Assembly: GCA_038258215.1 (NCBI GenBank)
Contig: JBBSQC010000017.1
Location: 6,617-70,616, forward strand
Length of the DNA stretch: 64,000 nt
Direction of reading: 5' to 3'
DNA from: Fodinibacter sp038258215
GTDB lineage: Bacteria; Actinomycetota; Actinomycetes; Actinomycetales; Dermatophilaceae
The notes under the pieces were generated by a model. The model saw nothing but the letters and a program-made list of their open reading frames with translations, was not told the DNA's origin and searched no databases. The position numbers were made by a program, and so were the translations under genes. Positions 8,382 through 18,865 of the stretch are shown here, piece by piece; the stretch's first letter is position 1, and each line of letters opens with the position of its first letter.

Positions 8382-10087
8382 CCGACGATGCGTCCGTCGT
8401 CGTCGACGTCGATGTGCTCGGATGCCGGGACCCGGGGGAGGCCGGGCATGGTCATGACGTCGCCGGTCACCATGACGACGAACCCGGCGCCGGCCGCCAG
8501 TCGCACCTCACGAACGGTCACCACGTGCCCTGACGGAGCACCACGCAGGGCCGGGTCGGTGCTGAAGGACATCTGCGTCTTGGCCAGGCACACGGGGAGC
8601 CGGCCGTGGCCCTCGGCCTCGATCTGGGCGAGGCGCCTGGCGGCCTTCGCCTCGAAGACCACCCCGGAAGCGCCGTAGACGCGCGTGGCCACCGCCTCCG
8701 CCTTCTCGGTCAGGGTCAGGTCGTCGTCGTAGGCGAAGCGGAGCGTGCGGCCGTCGGCGGTGGCTGCGTCCGCGGCCTCGATGACACCTCGGGCGAGGTC
8801 CTCCGCCCCCGCTCCGCCCCGCACGACGTGGGTCGCCTCGTGGGCCGCGAAGCCGTCGGCGGCCACCAGGTCGAGGACGGCCCCCACCTCGGCATCGGTG
8901 TCGGAGGGGAAGCGGTTGACGGCGACCACGGCGGTCAGCCCGTGGACGTCCCGGATGGTGCAGAGGTGGCGCAGCAGGTTGGGCATGCCGTCGCGGAGGG
9001 CACCGAGGTCCTCGGCGTCCAGGTCGGCCAGGGAGACACCCCCGTGGTACTTCAGGGCACGGACCGTGGCGACCACGACCACCACCGAGGGGCGCAGGCC
9101 GGAGACCCGGCACTTGATGTCGATGAACTTCTCGGCACCGAGGTCCGCGCCGAAGCCGGCCTCGGTGACGACGTAGTCAGCGAGCTTCAGGGCCGTGCGG
9201 GTCGCGATGACCGAGTTGCAGCCGTGCGCGATGTTGGCGAACGGACCGCCGTGCACCAGCGCCGGGGTGTGCTCCAGGGTCTGGACGAGGTTGGGGGCCA
9301 ACGCGTCCCGCAGGAGCACGGTCATCGCGCCCTGGGCCCTGAGGTCGCGGGCCGTCACCGGATCCTTGTCGTGGGTGTGCGCGACGACGATGTCGCCGAG
9401 CCGGGCCTTGAGGTCGGCGATGGACTCGGCGAGGCACAGGATGGCCATGACCTCCGACGCGACGACGATGTCGAAGCCGTCCTCGCGCGGGATGCCGTTG
9501 GTGACGCCACCGAGGCCGACGACGATGTCGCGCAGGGCTCGGTCGTTGAGGTCGACGACCCGCTTCCAGGTGATGGTCCGGGGGTCGATGCCCAGCGCGT
9601 TTCCGTGGTGTACGTGGTTGTCGATGAGCGCCGAGAGCAGGTTGTTCGCGGCGGCGATCGCAGCGAAGTCCCCGGTGAAGGCGAGGTTGATGTCGGTCAT
9701 CGGCACGACCTGCGCGTAACCCCCGCCGGCAGCCCCGCCCTTGATGCCGAAGACCGGGCCCATCGAGGGCTCGCGCAGGGCCACCATGCTCTGCACCCCG
9801 ACTCTCTGGAGCCCGTCGGCCAGACCCACCGAGGTCGTCGTCTTGCCCTCGCCGGCCGGGGTCGGCGACATCGCGGTCACGAGGACGAGCACCCCATCGG
9901 GTCGGTCGGCCAGCGAGGCGACGTGCGACAGGGTGATCTTCGCCTTGTCGTGGCCGTAGGGCACCAGCGCCGAGCCGGGGATGCCGAGCCGGTCCCGCGC
10001 CAGGTCGAGCACCGGCACGATCTCGGCGGCGTCGGCGATCTCGATGTCGGCGGGGAACGGGGTCGCGGTCTCGACGTCGGTGCTCAC
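8372..10087 (-). CDS. fhs: Formate-tetrahydrofolate ligase
   Basis: ATP-dependent formation of 10-formyl-THF from formate and THF in one-carbon metabolism. The sequence has the characteristic PYGHDKAKI start of the domain, the P-loop-like TPAGEGKTTTSVGL, and conserved stretches such as REPSMGPVFGIKGGAAGGGYAQV. The GTG at 10087 gives 571 residues, close to the family's ~555-560. The reading frame remains open upstream, but that part is low-complexity and lies in the promoter region shared with dinG. Confidence 0.95.
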   Translation of the reverse strand: MSTDVETATPFPADIEIADAAEIVPVLDLARDRLGIPGSALVPYGHDKAKITLSHVASLADRPDGVLVLVTAMSPTPAGEGKTTTSVGLADGLQRVGVQSMVALREPSMGPVFGIKGGAAGGGYAQVVPMTDINLAFTGDFAAIAAANNLLSALIDNHVHHGNALGIDPRTITWKRVVDLNDRALRDIVVGLGGVTNGIPREDGFDIVVASEVMAILCLAESIADLKARLGDIVVAHTHDKDPVTARDLRAQGAMTVLLRDALAPNLVQTLEHTPALVHGGPFANIAHGCNSVIATRTALKLADYVVTEAGFGADLGAEKFIDIKCRVSGLRPSVVVVVATVRALKYHGGVSLADLDAEDLGALRDGMPNLLRHLCTIRDVHGLTAVVAVNRFPSDTDAEVGAVLDLVAADGFAAHEATHVVRGGAGAEDLARGVIEAADAATADGRTLRFAYDDDLTLTEKAEAVATRVYGASGVVFEAKAARRLAQIEAEGHGRLPVCLAKTQMSFSTDPALRGAPSGHVVTVREVRLAAGAGFVVMVTGDVMTMPGLPRVPASEHIDVDDDGRIVGLS

Positions 10088-10185
10088 CCGGTCATCGTGG
10101 CACCCCGCTGCCGCGTTCACCGGCGAACGCAGCGCATGGGCGTGGCATGGCGCCCGGCATACCTGCTCGGCTGCTGCCGGACGCA

Positions 10186-10191
10186 TACCCT
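10186..10191 (+). promoter_or_regulatory. Leaderless -10 box of dinG
   Basis: TACCCT, six bases before the GTG at 10198. It supports that start over an ATG at 10147. Confidence 0.55.
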
Positions 10192-10197
10192 GCTCTC

Positions 10198-12474
10198 GTG
10201 GCCACCCTCGACGACCTCCTGCACGCCGCCGTGGCTGCCGTGGGCGGCACCGAGCGCCCCGGCCAGGTCGAGATGGCTCATGCCGTCGCGGACGCGGTCG
10301 ACTCCGGTGGGCACCTCCTCGTGCAGGCCGGAACCGGCACGGGGAAGTCCCTGGCCTACCTGGTGCCCGCTGTGCAGCACGCGGTCGACCGCGGCACACC
10401 GGCCGTCGTCGCGACCGCCACGCTGGCGCTGCAGTCCCAGATCGTCGACCGCGACATGCCGCGACTGGCGGAGGCCCTCGCCCCGCTCATCGGCCGGCGA
10501 CCGACCTACGCGCTCGTCAAGGGTCGACGCAACTACCTGTGCGCGCACAAGCTCGAGGGTGGCTTCCCCGACGACGACGCAGACACGTTGATGTCGGTGG
10601 GGGCCGTCGACCAGCAGGCGTCCCGTCTCGGTCAGGAGGTGGTGCGGTTGCGCGAATGGGCGGGGCAGACCGAGTCCGGCGACCGGGACGAGCTCGTGCC
10701 CGGGGTCAGCGAGCGCGCCTGGCGGCAGGTCTCGGTGAGTGCCGAGGAGTGCCTCGGCGCCCGGTGCCCGATGGTGTCGGAGTGCTTCATCGAGCGCTCG
10801 CGCGAAGCGGCCCGCGACGTCGACATCATCGTCACGAACCACTCGTTCATGGCGATCGACGCCTTCGAGGGGCGCCAGATGCTCCCCGAGCACGACGTGC
10901 TCGTCATCGATGAGGGCCACGAGCTCGTCGACCGGGTGACCTCGACGATCACCGACGAGGTGACCCCCGGGATGGTGCGCGCCGCGGCCAAGCGCGCGGG
11001 TCGCCGGGCCGACGCCTCGGAGACGCTCGACGACGCGGCGGACCTGCTGGAGTCGGTGCTCGAGCCGATGTCGGAGGGGCGGCTCACCGGCATCCCGGAT
11101 GCGTTGGCCATGGCGCTGGCGCGGGTGCGGGACACCGCCAGGGCTGTGCAGAGCGAGCTGAAGCCGGCACCGGGGGAGGAGCCCGACGGGGGCCGGCAGG
11201 TCGCCCGCGCCGCGGTGGACGAGGTCTTCGAGAACGCGTCGCGGGTGCTCGGGGAGCGCGATCTCGACGTCGTGTGGGTGAGCAAGGACCCCCGGCGCGG
11301 CGCGGTGCTGCGCGTGGCCCCGATGAGCGTGGCGATGCTCGTGCGCGACAAGGTCTTCGAGGACCGCTCCGTGGTGCTCACCTCGGCCACCCTCGAGCTC
11401 GGCGGCAGCTTCGACGCGGTCGCCGGCACCATCGGCCTTCGCGGCGAGGGCGCGCCGCAGTGGCGCGGGCTCGACGTCGGTAGCCCCTTCGACTACCCCG
11501 GCCAGGGCATCGCCTACGTCGCGAAGCACCTGCCCGCCCCCGGACGTGACGGTCTGGCCACGCAGACCCTCGACGAGATCGAGGCCCTGGTGCGCGCGGC
11601 CGGCGGCCGGACCCTCGGGCTGTTCTCCTCGATGCGCGCCGCCAAGGAGGCGACCGAGGCGATGCGCGAGCGGTTCGAGGGCAGTGAGATCACCTTCGCG
11701 TGCCAGGGCGAGGACCAGATCAGCACCCTGGTGCGCCAGTTCGCCCGCGAGCCGCGGACCTGCCTGTTCGGCACGCTCTCGCTGTGGCAGGGCGTCGACG
11801 TTCCTGGTTCCTCGTGCCAGCTGGTGATCATCGACCGGATCCCCTTCCCGCGGCCCGACGACCCGCTCGCCTCGGCACGCGCCCAGGCCATCGCCCGGAT
11901 GGGCGGCAACGGCTTCATGGCCGTCTCGGCGACGCACGCCGCGCTGCGCCTGGCCCAGGGTGCCGGTCGCCTGATCCGGCGCGCCGACGACCGCGGGGTG
12001 GTGGCCTTCCTCGACAACCGGATGATGACGGCGCGGTATGCCGGGTTCCTCCAACGGTCGCTCCCACCCTTCTGGCCAACCGCGGACCGCGAGATGGTGA
12101 TGGGGGCCCTGCGCCGCCTCGACCAGACCGCGGAGCCGCCCCTGCCGGTGGCCGAGCCGGCGATGCGCGGGCTGACCGGGGCGCTGGCTGCTCCGTCCCG
12201 AGCCGCCGCCACCGAGGCGGATGCCGTCGCACCCGCCCCCGCCGGACGACCGGTGGCCGAGGCGCCGCCACCCCCGGACTCCTCGCGCACGGCGGTCACC
12301 CACGGGCACCCGTGGACCGAGCAGGAGGACGAGGAGCTGCGCGACGGTGTCGAGCTCGGGCTCAGCCTCCAGGAGCTCGTCGAGTCGATGGAGCTATCGG
12401 CCGAGGTGGTGTCTGCGCGCCTAGCAGGCCTGGGCCTGGAGCCCGGTAGCGGACCCACCCTCACCTTCGACTAG
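10198..12474 (+). CDS. dinG: DinG-family (XPD-like) ATP-dependent helicase with C-terminal Myb-like extension
   Basis: A superfamily 2 Fe-S helicase of 758 residues. Visible motifs: Walker A QAGTGTGKS at 43-51; four cysteines for a [4Fe-4S] cluster at 115, 185, 190 and 196; Walker B as DEGH at 238-241; and the C-terminal LWQGVDVPG at about 529-537 with a QGAGRLIR (motif VI) later. DinG proteins unwind D-loops, R-loops and G-quadruplexes with 5'-3' polarity. After a Pro/Ala-rich linker, residues ~703-758 hold a separate module starting HPWTEQEDEEL, like the first helix of SANT/Myb or GcrA-type DNA-binding domains. This tail is not part of the standard family. The gene is divergent from fhs. 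Confidence 0.9.
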   Translation: MATLDDLLHAAVAAVGGTERPGQVEMAHAVADAVDSGGHLLVQAGTGTGKSLAYLVPAVQHAVDRGTPAVVATATLALQSQIVDRDMPRLAEALAPLIGRRPTYALVKGRRNYLCAHKLEGGFPDDDADTLMSVGAVDQQASRLGQEVVRLREWAGQTESGDRDELVPGVSERAWRQVSVSAEECLGARCPMVSECFIERSREAARDVDIIVTNHSFMAIDAFEGRQMLPEHDVLVIDEGHELVDRVTSTITDEVTPGMVRAAAKRAGRRADASETLDDAADLLESVLEPMSEGRLTGIPDALAMALARVRDTARAVQSELKPAPGEEPDGGRQVARAAVDEVFENASRVLGERDLDVVWVSKDPRRGAVLRVAPMSVAMLVRDKVFEDRSVVLTSATLELGGSFDAVAGTIGLRGEGAPQWRGLDVGSPFDYPGQGIAYVAKHLPAPGRDGLATQTLDEIEALVRAAGGRTLGLFSSMRAAKEATEAMRERFEGSEITFACQGEDQISTLVRQFAREPRTCLFGTLSLWQGVDVPGSSCQLVIIDRIPFPRPDDPLASARAQAIARMGGNGFMAVSATHAALRLAQGAGRLIRRADDRGVVAFLDNRMMTARYAGFLQRSLPPFWPTADREMVMGALRRLDQTAEPPLPVAEPAMRGLTGALAAPSRAAATEADAVAPAPAGRPVAEAPPPPDSSRTAVTHGHPWTEQEDEELRDGVELGLSLQELVESMELSAEVVSARLAGLGLEPGSGPTLTFD

Positions 12475-12477
12475 CCC

Positions 12478-12550
12478 CGACTTATTGCGCCCCACCCACG
12501 CCCGAGGGGTCGAAACCAGGCCCGGCACGTGGGTGGGGCGCAATAAGTCG
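12478..12550. repeat. Perfect 23-bp inverted repeat between dinG and holA
   Basis: The arms 12478-12500 and 12528-12550 are exact reverse complements (left arm begins CGACTTATTGCGCCCC) around a 27-base loop. It starts four bases after the dinG stop. It could terminate dinG transcription, although there is no T-run and the loop is long; a small palindromic repetitive element is the alternative. Confidence 0.9.
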
Positions 12551-12593
12551 CGGGGGGAGGGGGGTGTCGGGGAGGCGTGGCAGAGTGACGGGC

Positions 12594-13583
12594 GTGAGCG
12601 ACATGGTCGAGGTGCAGCACCGGGTGCCGCCCTACGTGCTCATCGCGGGCCCCGAACAGATCCTGGCCGAGCGGGCCGTGGCCCACACCGTCGACGAGCT
12701 CAAGGTCACCCACCACGACCTGGAGACGATCAGGGTCTACGCCGCGGACTACGAGCCGGGCGCGCTGACCCTGCACGCCAGCCCGTCGCTGTTCGGTGGT
12801 GCCAAGTGCATCGTCGTGCACGACCTCGACGAAGCCCCCGACGACCTCCAGACCGACCTGCTCGCCGCCCTCGCGGCCGGTCCGGACCCCGAGCTCACCC
12901 TCGTCGTGCTCCACAAGTCGGGGGCACGCGGCAAGAAGGTGCTCGAGTCCCTGAAGGGCTCGGGCGCCCGCGTCGTCGACGCACCGGCCATCAAGACCGA
13001 CCGCGACAAGGCCGACTTCGCGGCGCACGAGTTCCGCCAGGCCCGCCGCAAGGCCACCGGTGAGGGGGTGCATGCCCTCGTGGAGGCCGTCGGCAAGGAC
13101 GTCCGCGAGCTGGCAGCGGCCTGCCAGCAGCTCATCAGCGACACCACCGGGGTCATCGACGAACAGGTGGTGCTCACCTACCACGGCGGCAAGGTCGAGG
13201 CCACGGGCTTCCGGGTCGCCGACGCCACCATGACCGGCGACACCGGCGAGGCGCTGCGGCTGCTGCGGCACGCCATCGCGGTCGGTGTCGACCCGGTGCC
13301 GATCGTCGCGGTGCTGGCCCAGCAGGTCCGTCAGCTCATCAAGGTGGGCTCGGCCGGCAGGGGCCGGTCCGCCGACCTCGCCCGTGAGCTCTCCATGGCG
13401 CCCTGGCAGGTCGACAAGGCCCGCCGGGCTCTCGGGGGGTGGACGGCCGACGGGCTGGCCGCCTGCGTCCAGGCGCTCGCCGCCGCCGACGTCGAGGTTA
13501 AGGGAGGTGGCCGGGACCCGGTCTACGCCGTCGAGCGCGTGGTGCTCGCCATGACCTCCCAGCACTCCCGCAACCGGGACTGA
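12594..13583 (+). CDS. holA: DNA polymerase III subunit delta
   Basis: The clamp-loader wrench subunit of 329 residues. Conserved elements include YVLIAGPEQILAERAV at the N-terminus, the middle-domain GKDVRELAAACQQL and the C-terminal PVPIVAVLAQQVRQLIKV with the DxEVKGG(G/R)RDP ending. The start GTG at 12594 is favoured by a CAGAGT hexamer seven bases upstream and by the absence of conserved sequence before it. holA directly upstream of rpsT is the normal arrangement in actinobacteria. Confidence 0.93.
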   Translation: MSDMVEVQHRVPPYVLIAGPEQILAERAVAHTVDELKVTHHDLETIRVYAADYEPGALTLHASPSLFGGAKCIVVHDLDEAPDDLQTDLLAALAAGPDPELTLVVLHKSGARGKKVLESLKGSGARVVDAPAIKTDRDKADFAAHEFRQARRKATGEGVHALVEAVGKDVRELAAACQQLISDTTGVIDEQVVLTYHGGKVEATGFRVADATMTGDTGEALRLLRHAIAVGVDPVPIVAVLAQQVRQLIKVGSAGRGRSADLARELSMAPWQVDKARRALGGWTADGLAACVQALAAADVEVKGGGRDPVYAVERVVLAMTSQHSRNRD

Positions 13584-13608
13584 CCGCCGGGCCGGGAGCA
13601 ACGCCGTT

Positions 13609-13638
13609 TTGGTGAGGCGGCAGGCGCGCTGGTAACTT
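13609..13638 (+). promoter_or_regulatory. Candidate rpsT promoter
   Basis: A -35-like TTGGTG at 13609-13614 and -10 TAACTT at 13633-13638 with an 18-base spacer, just after holA. Start of transcription near 13645 would give a leader of about 140 bases before rpsT. Confidence 0.55.
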
Positions 13639-13647
13639 GGGCACTTG

Positions 13648-13675
13648 CGTGCGCGCTTGAGGTCGTGCGCGCACG
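13648..13675 (+). other. Hairpin in the rpsT leader
   Basis: The arms CGTGCGCGC (13648-13656) and GCGCGCACG (13667-13675) form a 9-bp stem with a 10-base loop at the very start of the predicted rpsT mRNA. It may stabilise the transcript or take part in S20 autoregulation; the function is unproven. Confidence 0.5.
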
Positions 13676-13784
13676 AGAGCACCATCCAGCACGTGTCAGC
13701 CACGGGGTGTCCCCACGCCCGGTCCCGGCACGCGACTGCCGCCCTCTCACGGCATACCGACCCCAGAGAAAGCACCCAATACCA

Positions 13785-14045
13785 GTGGCGAACATCAAGT
13801 CCCAGCTCAAGCGGATCAAGACCAACCGCTCGGCGACCGAGCGCAACAAGGCCGTCAAGTCCGAGGTCCGCACCGCGATCCGCACGTTCCGCGCCGCCGC
13901 CGAGTCCGGCGACGCCGCGCAGGCGCAGGAGGCCCTCAAGGTCGCCTCCACCAAGCTCGACAAGGCTGTGAGCAAGGGCGTCATCCACAGCAACCAGGCC
14001 GCGAACAAGAAGTCCTCGATGGCCAAGAAGGTCGCCGCGATCTGA
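13785..14045 (+). CDS. rpsT: 30S ribosomal protein S20
   Basis: An 86-residue basic protein beginning VANIKSQLKRIKTN, the typical S20 N-terminus, with the conserved HSNQAANKKSSMAKKV ending. It binds 16S rRNA in the 30S body. It starts at GTG, and a weak GAGAAAG element lies about 13 bases upstream. It is followed by a strong hairpin terminator and appears monocistronic. Confidence 0.97.
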   Translation: MANIKSQLKRIKTNRSATERNKAVKSEVRTAIRTFRAAAESGDAAQAQEALKVASTKLDKAVSKGVIHSNQAANKKSSMAKKVAAI

Positions 14046-14055
14046 TCCGGCACCT

Positions 14056-14095
14056 CCGTGGGGCCCGTCACCGACACCGGTGACGGGCCCCACGG
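14056..14095. terminator. Strong terminator hairpin after rpsT, probably bidirectional
   Basis: An 18-bp perfect stem (14056-14073 with 14078-14095) and a 4-base ACAC loop, between the convergent ends of rpsT and the PemK-like gene. It has no long T-run, as is common in GC-rich actinobacteria. Confidence 0.85.
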
Positions 14096-14145
14096 CGTTG
14101 TTGGGGGGGTCGGGAGGGGGACCGGGGGCAGTGGCCCGGGCGTGC

Positions 14146-14700
14146 TCAGCCGGTGGCCGAGCGCACCGCGGCCGCCACCTCGCCGAACCGGTCGGCGGAG
14201 AGCACCGCCCCCTCGCGGCGGACCGCGTCGGGGTCGACCCGGATCACCCGGTTGACGCGCACCTCGCTGGGTCGACCCCGCGAGTCCCAGGCACCGGACC
14301 CGATGTCGACCCACCGACGACCCGCCCGGGCCTCCTGCGCCTCGTCACGGTCGTGGTCCTGGCTCGTCAGCTGGAGGGCCAGGAGCCACCGGCCGTCGCG
14401 ACCCACGAGCAGCACCGGCCGGTCCTTGCCCTGGCGGTGGTCCTCCTCGTAGGGCACCCAGGTCCAGACGACCTCGCCGGGGTCCGGTCGCCCGTCCGGC
14501 TTCGGGTCGTAGACCGGGTCCAGCCGACCGGTCCAGTCGCCGGGGTATGCCGCGCCCCGGCTCTGCGGACCCCGGCCGGCATCCCGACGACCGGCAGGGG
14601 CTCGGGGAGATCGACGGGGTCGGGACGCGGGGCGACCGGCTCGGCGGACCTGTCGAAGGGCCTCGTCGACGATCGGGCGCAGGACACGCTTCCACTCCAT
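14146..14700 (-). CDS. PemK/MazF-like (type II toxin fold) protein, no visible antitoxin
   Basis: A 184-residue protein. The first ~70 residues are basic and proline/arginine-rich, probably disordered. From about residue 75 it reads PGEVVWTWVPYEEDHRQGKDRPVLLVG, which matches the N-terminal beta barrel of PemK/MazF (GDVVWVdf-GHEQ-K-RPvLVls). A TAGGGT box six bases before the ATG marks a leaderless start. No small antitoxin gene flanks it: the neighbours are rpsT and an acyl-CoA synthetase-like gene. Single-copy PemK-like proteins of this length in actinobacteria may be housekeeping rather than toxins; activity is not inferable. Confidence 0.75.
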   Translation of the reverse strand: MEWKRVLRPIVDEALRQVRRAGRPASRPRRSPRAPAGRRDAGRGPQSRGAAYPGDWTGRLDPVYDPKPDGRPDPGEVVWTWVPYEEDHRQGKDRPVLLVGRDGRWLLALQLTSQDHDRDEAQEARAGRRWVDIGSGAWDSRGRPSEVRVNRVIRVDPDAVRREGAVLSADRFGEVAAAVRSATG

Positions 14701-14706
14701 CACCGC

Positions 14707-14712
14707 ACCCTA
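14707..14712 (-). promoter_or_regulatory. Leaderless -10 box of the PemK-like gene
   Basis: TAGGGT on the minus strand, six bases before the ATG at 14700. Confidence 0.6.
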
Positions 14713-16866
14713 CTGACCGGGTGGGACCCCCGCGGAGCCCTCGGACCCGGCCGACGCCGCCGCGGGGACGACGAGGGCGTCCAGGGCCAGACAGCCGTCG
14801 GGGGTCACCACGAGGGGGTTGACGTCCAGCTCGGCCAGGAGGTCGCCGAGGTCGGCGGCGAGGTCGGACAGGGCGACCAGGGCATCGGCGACGGCCTCGT
14901 GGTCGACCCTGGGCCGGCCGCGCAGACCGCTGAGCAGCGGGCGGACGGCCAGCTTGTCGACCATCCGGGTCGCGATGCGTCGGTCGATGGGCACCAACCC
15001 GAGCTGTCGGTCCCCGAGCACCTCGATGAAGATCCCGCCCCCGGCCACCATCACCATGGAGCCGAACTGCGGGTCACGGACCACGCCGAGCGCCATCTCG
15101 ACGCCACCGAGGGTCATCGGAGCGAGCAGCACCTGCGCTCCGAGCCTGGACGCGACGTCGTCGTATGCCGCCCGCAGCGACTCCTCGTCGGCGAGGTTGA
15201 GCCGCACCCCGTCCAGGTCGGACTTGTGCAGCACGCCCGGAGCCGCCGTCTTGAGCACCAACGGATAGCCCAGCTCATCGGCGGCCGCCGCCAGGTCATC
15301 GGGGGAGTCCAGCGAGCGGTGCGGCACGGTCGGCAGCCCGTAGTCAGTGAGCAGGTCGAGTCCCTCGGCCTCGGAGAGCACAGCGGGCCGGCCCAGCCGC
15401 TCGCGCCAGCGCGCCGTGACCTCCGGGGCAGGGGGCGCCGATCGGGCGATGACGGGGCGGTAGGTGAAGTCGCGGTAGGCCAGTGCGTGCGCCACCGCCT
15501 TCAGCCCGGTCTCGGTGCCGTCGAGCACGGGGATGCCGAGGAGGGTCAGCCGGCGCGCGAGGTCCTGGGAGTCGGTGCCGACGTGGTTGGTGAGCACCGC
15601 GATCGGCTTGGTGGTCCGCCGGTGCACGCGGCGACAGATCCGGGCGAAGGACTCGTGGAGGTGGAAGCCCGAGGTGAGGTCGATGACGAAGACGCCGAGC
15701 GCGGTGTCGGGGTCGTCGACCAGCGCCCGCCAACAGGTCTCGAAGACCGACTGGTAGTCGCGTCCGGTCCCCCACGCGTCGAGCGGGTTGATCGGCTCCA
15801 GTCCGGGGTCGAGGTGCTCGGCGAGCACCTCTGTGGTCGCCTCGGAGATGGCCGCGAACGGCACGCCGACATCACTGGCGAGGTCGATGAGCAGCTCGCG
15901 CTCCCCGCCGGAGTCGAGGATCGCGGCGAGGCCTCCCTGGGCGGGGCGGCGGCGGTCCGAGAGCAGGAGGGCGGTCGAGGCGAGCTCGTCGAGGGAGCGC
16001 ACCGAGGACACGCCGTACCGCTCGAACAGGGTCTGGTATGCCGCGTCGTCACCGGCGATGGCGCCGGAGTGGCTCAGCGCCAGGTGGGCCGCCACCGGCG
16101 ACCGTCCGGCCTTCAGCGCGATGACCGGCACGTCGCGAGCCGCGGCCTTGTCCAGTGCGGCGACGAATGCGGCGGGGGAGCGGACCGACTCCACGAAGAG
16201 CGCGATCACCCTGGTGCTGTCGAGGTCGAGGGCGTAGTCCATGTACTCCGCGGTCGTGGTGACGAGCTCCTGGCCGGGAGAGACGGCGAGGTTGAAGCGC
16301 AGCTTCTGGTCGTTCCAGAGCAACGCGGTGAGCACCGAGCCCGACTGCGCGATGAGGGTGACCCCGCCCTCGTCGAGCTCGTAGGGCCGGTGGAAGGGCA
16401 ACGTCCGAAACCAGTGCTCGACGTTGTAGAAACCCATGCAGTTGCCGCCGACGATCGGCAGGTCGGCGGCCCGGGCGAGGTCGCGCACCCGCTCCCGGAG
16501 CGGGTACGTCGGGTCGTCGCCGCGCATCACCAGGCTGCCGGGGATGACCAGACCTCCGACCCCGATGTCGATCGCCTCGCGGACCTGCTCCTCGACGGCG
16601 CTGTTGCCGACACCGAGGACTGCCAGGTCCGGCACTTCGGGCAGGTCGCTCATCGAGTCGGCGCAGTCCCAGCCCTCGACGTCGTCGTAACGGGGGTTGA
16701 CCGGGTAGACGTTGCCCCGGTAGCGAGCCACCTCGAGCTCGAGCACCATGTCGTTGCCGGGCGCATTCGGCACCGTCGACGCGCCCACCAGGGCCACGGA
16801 CCGCGGCGCCAGCATCCGAGCGAGCCGGTGGCGCGCAGGGGCCGTCGCCGCCACCGCATCCTCCAC
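14710..16866 (-). CDS. ADP-forming acetyl/acyl-CoA synthetase-like protein (CoA-binding plus ATP-grasp)
   Basis: A protein of 718 residues in the acyl-CoA synthetase (NDP-forming) / Pat-like superfamily. Order: CoA-binding Rossmann domain (LAPRSVALVGASTVPNAPGN), succinyl-CoA-ligase-like domains with the candidate phospho-His in ALSHSGAIAG, then a C-terminal ATP-grasp domain (GYPLVLKTAAPGVLHKSDLDGV). No GNAT domain is fused, unlike the PatZ acetyltransferase. Such proteins interconvert acyl-CoA and ADP/Pi with the acid and ATP; the acyl group is unknown. The GTG at 16866 follows TAGGCT (16874-16879) by seven bases, indicating a leaderless mRNA. The end lies just upstream of the PemK-like gene. 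Confidence 0.85.
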   Translation of the reverse strand: MEDAVAATAPARHRLARMLAPRSVALVGASTVPNAPGNDMVLELEVARYRGNVYPVNPRYDDVEGWDCADSMSDLPEVPDLAVLGVGNSAVEEQVREAIDIGVGGLVIPGSLVMRGDDPTYPLRERVRDLARAADLPIVGGNCMGFYNVEHWFRTLPFHRPYELDEGGVTLIAQSGSVLTALLWNDQKLRFNLAVSPGQELVTTTAEYMDYALDLDSTRVIALFVESVRSPAAFVAALDKAAARDVPVIALKAGRSPVAAHLALSHSGAIAGDDAAYQTLFERYGVSSVRSLDELASTALLLSDRRRPAQGGLAAILDSGGERELLIDLASDVGVPFAAISEATTEVLAEHLDPGLEPINPLDAWGTGRDYQSVFETCWRALVDDPDTALGVFVIDLTSGFHLHESFARICRRVHRRTTKPIAVLTNHVGTDSQDLARRLTLLGIPVLDGTETGLKAVAHALAYRDFTYRPVIARSAPPAPEVTARWRERLGRPAVLSEAEGLDLLTDYGLPTVPHRSLDSPDDLAAAADELGYPLVLKTAAPGVLHKSDLDGVRLNLADEESLRAAYDDVASRLGAQVLLAPMTLGGVEMALGVVRDPQFGSMVMVAGGGIFIEVLGDRQLGLVPIDRRIATRMVDKLAVRPLLSGLRGRPRVDHEAVADALVALSDLAADLGDLLAELDVNPLVVTPDGCLALDALVVPAAASAGSEGSAGVPPGQ

Positions 16867-16873
16867 ATCGCGG

Positions 16874-16879
16874 AGCCTA
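16874..16879 (-). promoter_or_regulatory. Leaderless -10 box of the acyl-CoA synthetase-like gene
   Basis: TAGGCT on the minus strand, seven bases before the GTG at 16866. Confidence 0.55.
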
Positions 16880-16985
16880 GCCCGCCCGGCGACGGCACCC
16901 GGGTCGGGGGTTCGGGGAGCCCCTCGTGTCGTGGGAGACTGGTGGACCGTGCCCTGACGACCCCGACGCAAGGAAACCCCCACCC

Positions 16986-18842
<1,857 letters not shown>

Positions 18843-18865
18843 GCCCACCGGCAGCGTCGACCGGC

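Noticed and set aside
14146..14700. Toxin-antitoxin module around the PemK-like gene
   Set aside because: No small antitoxin frame lies upstream or downstream; only the PemK-like protein can be supported.
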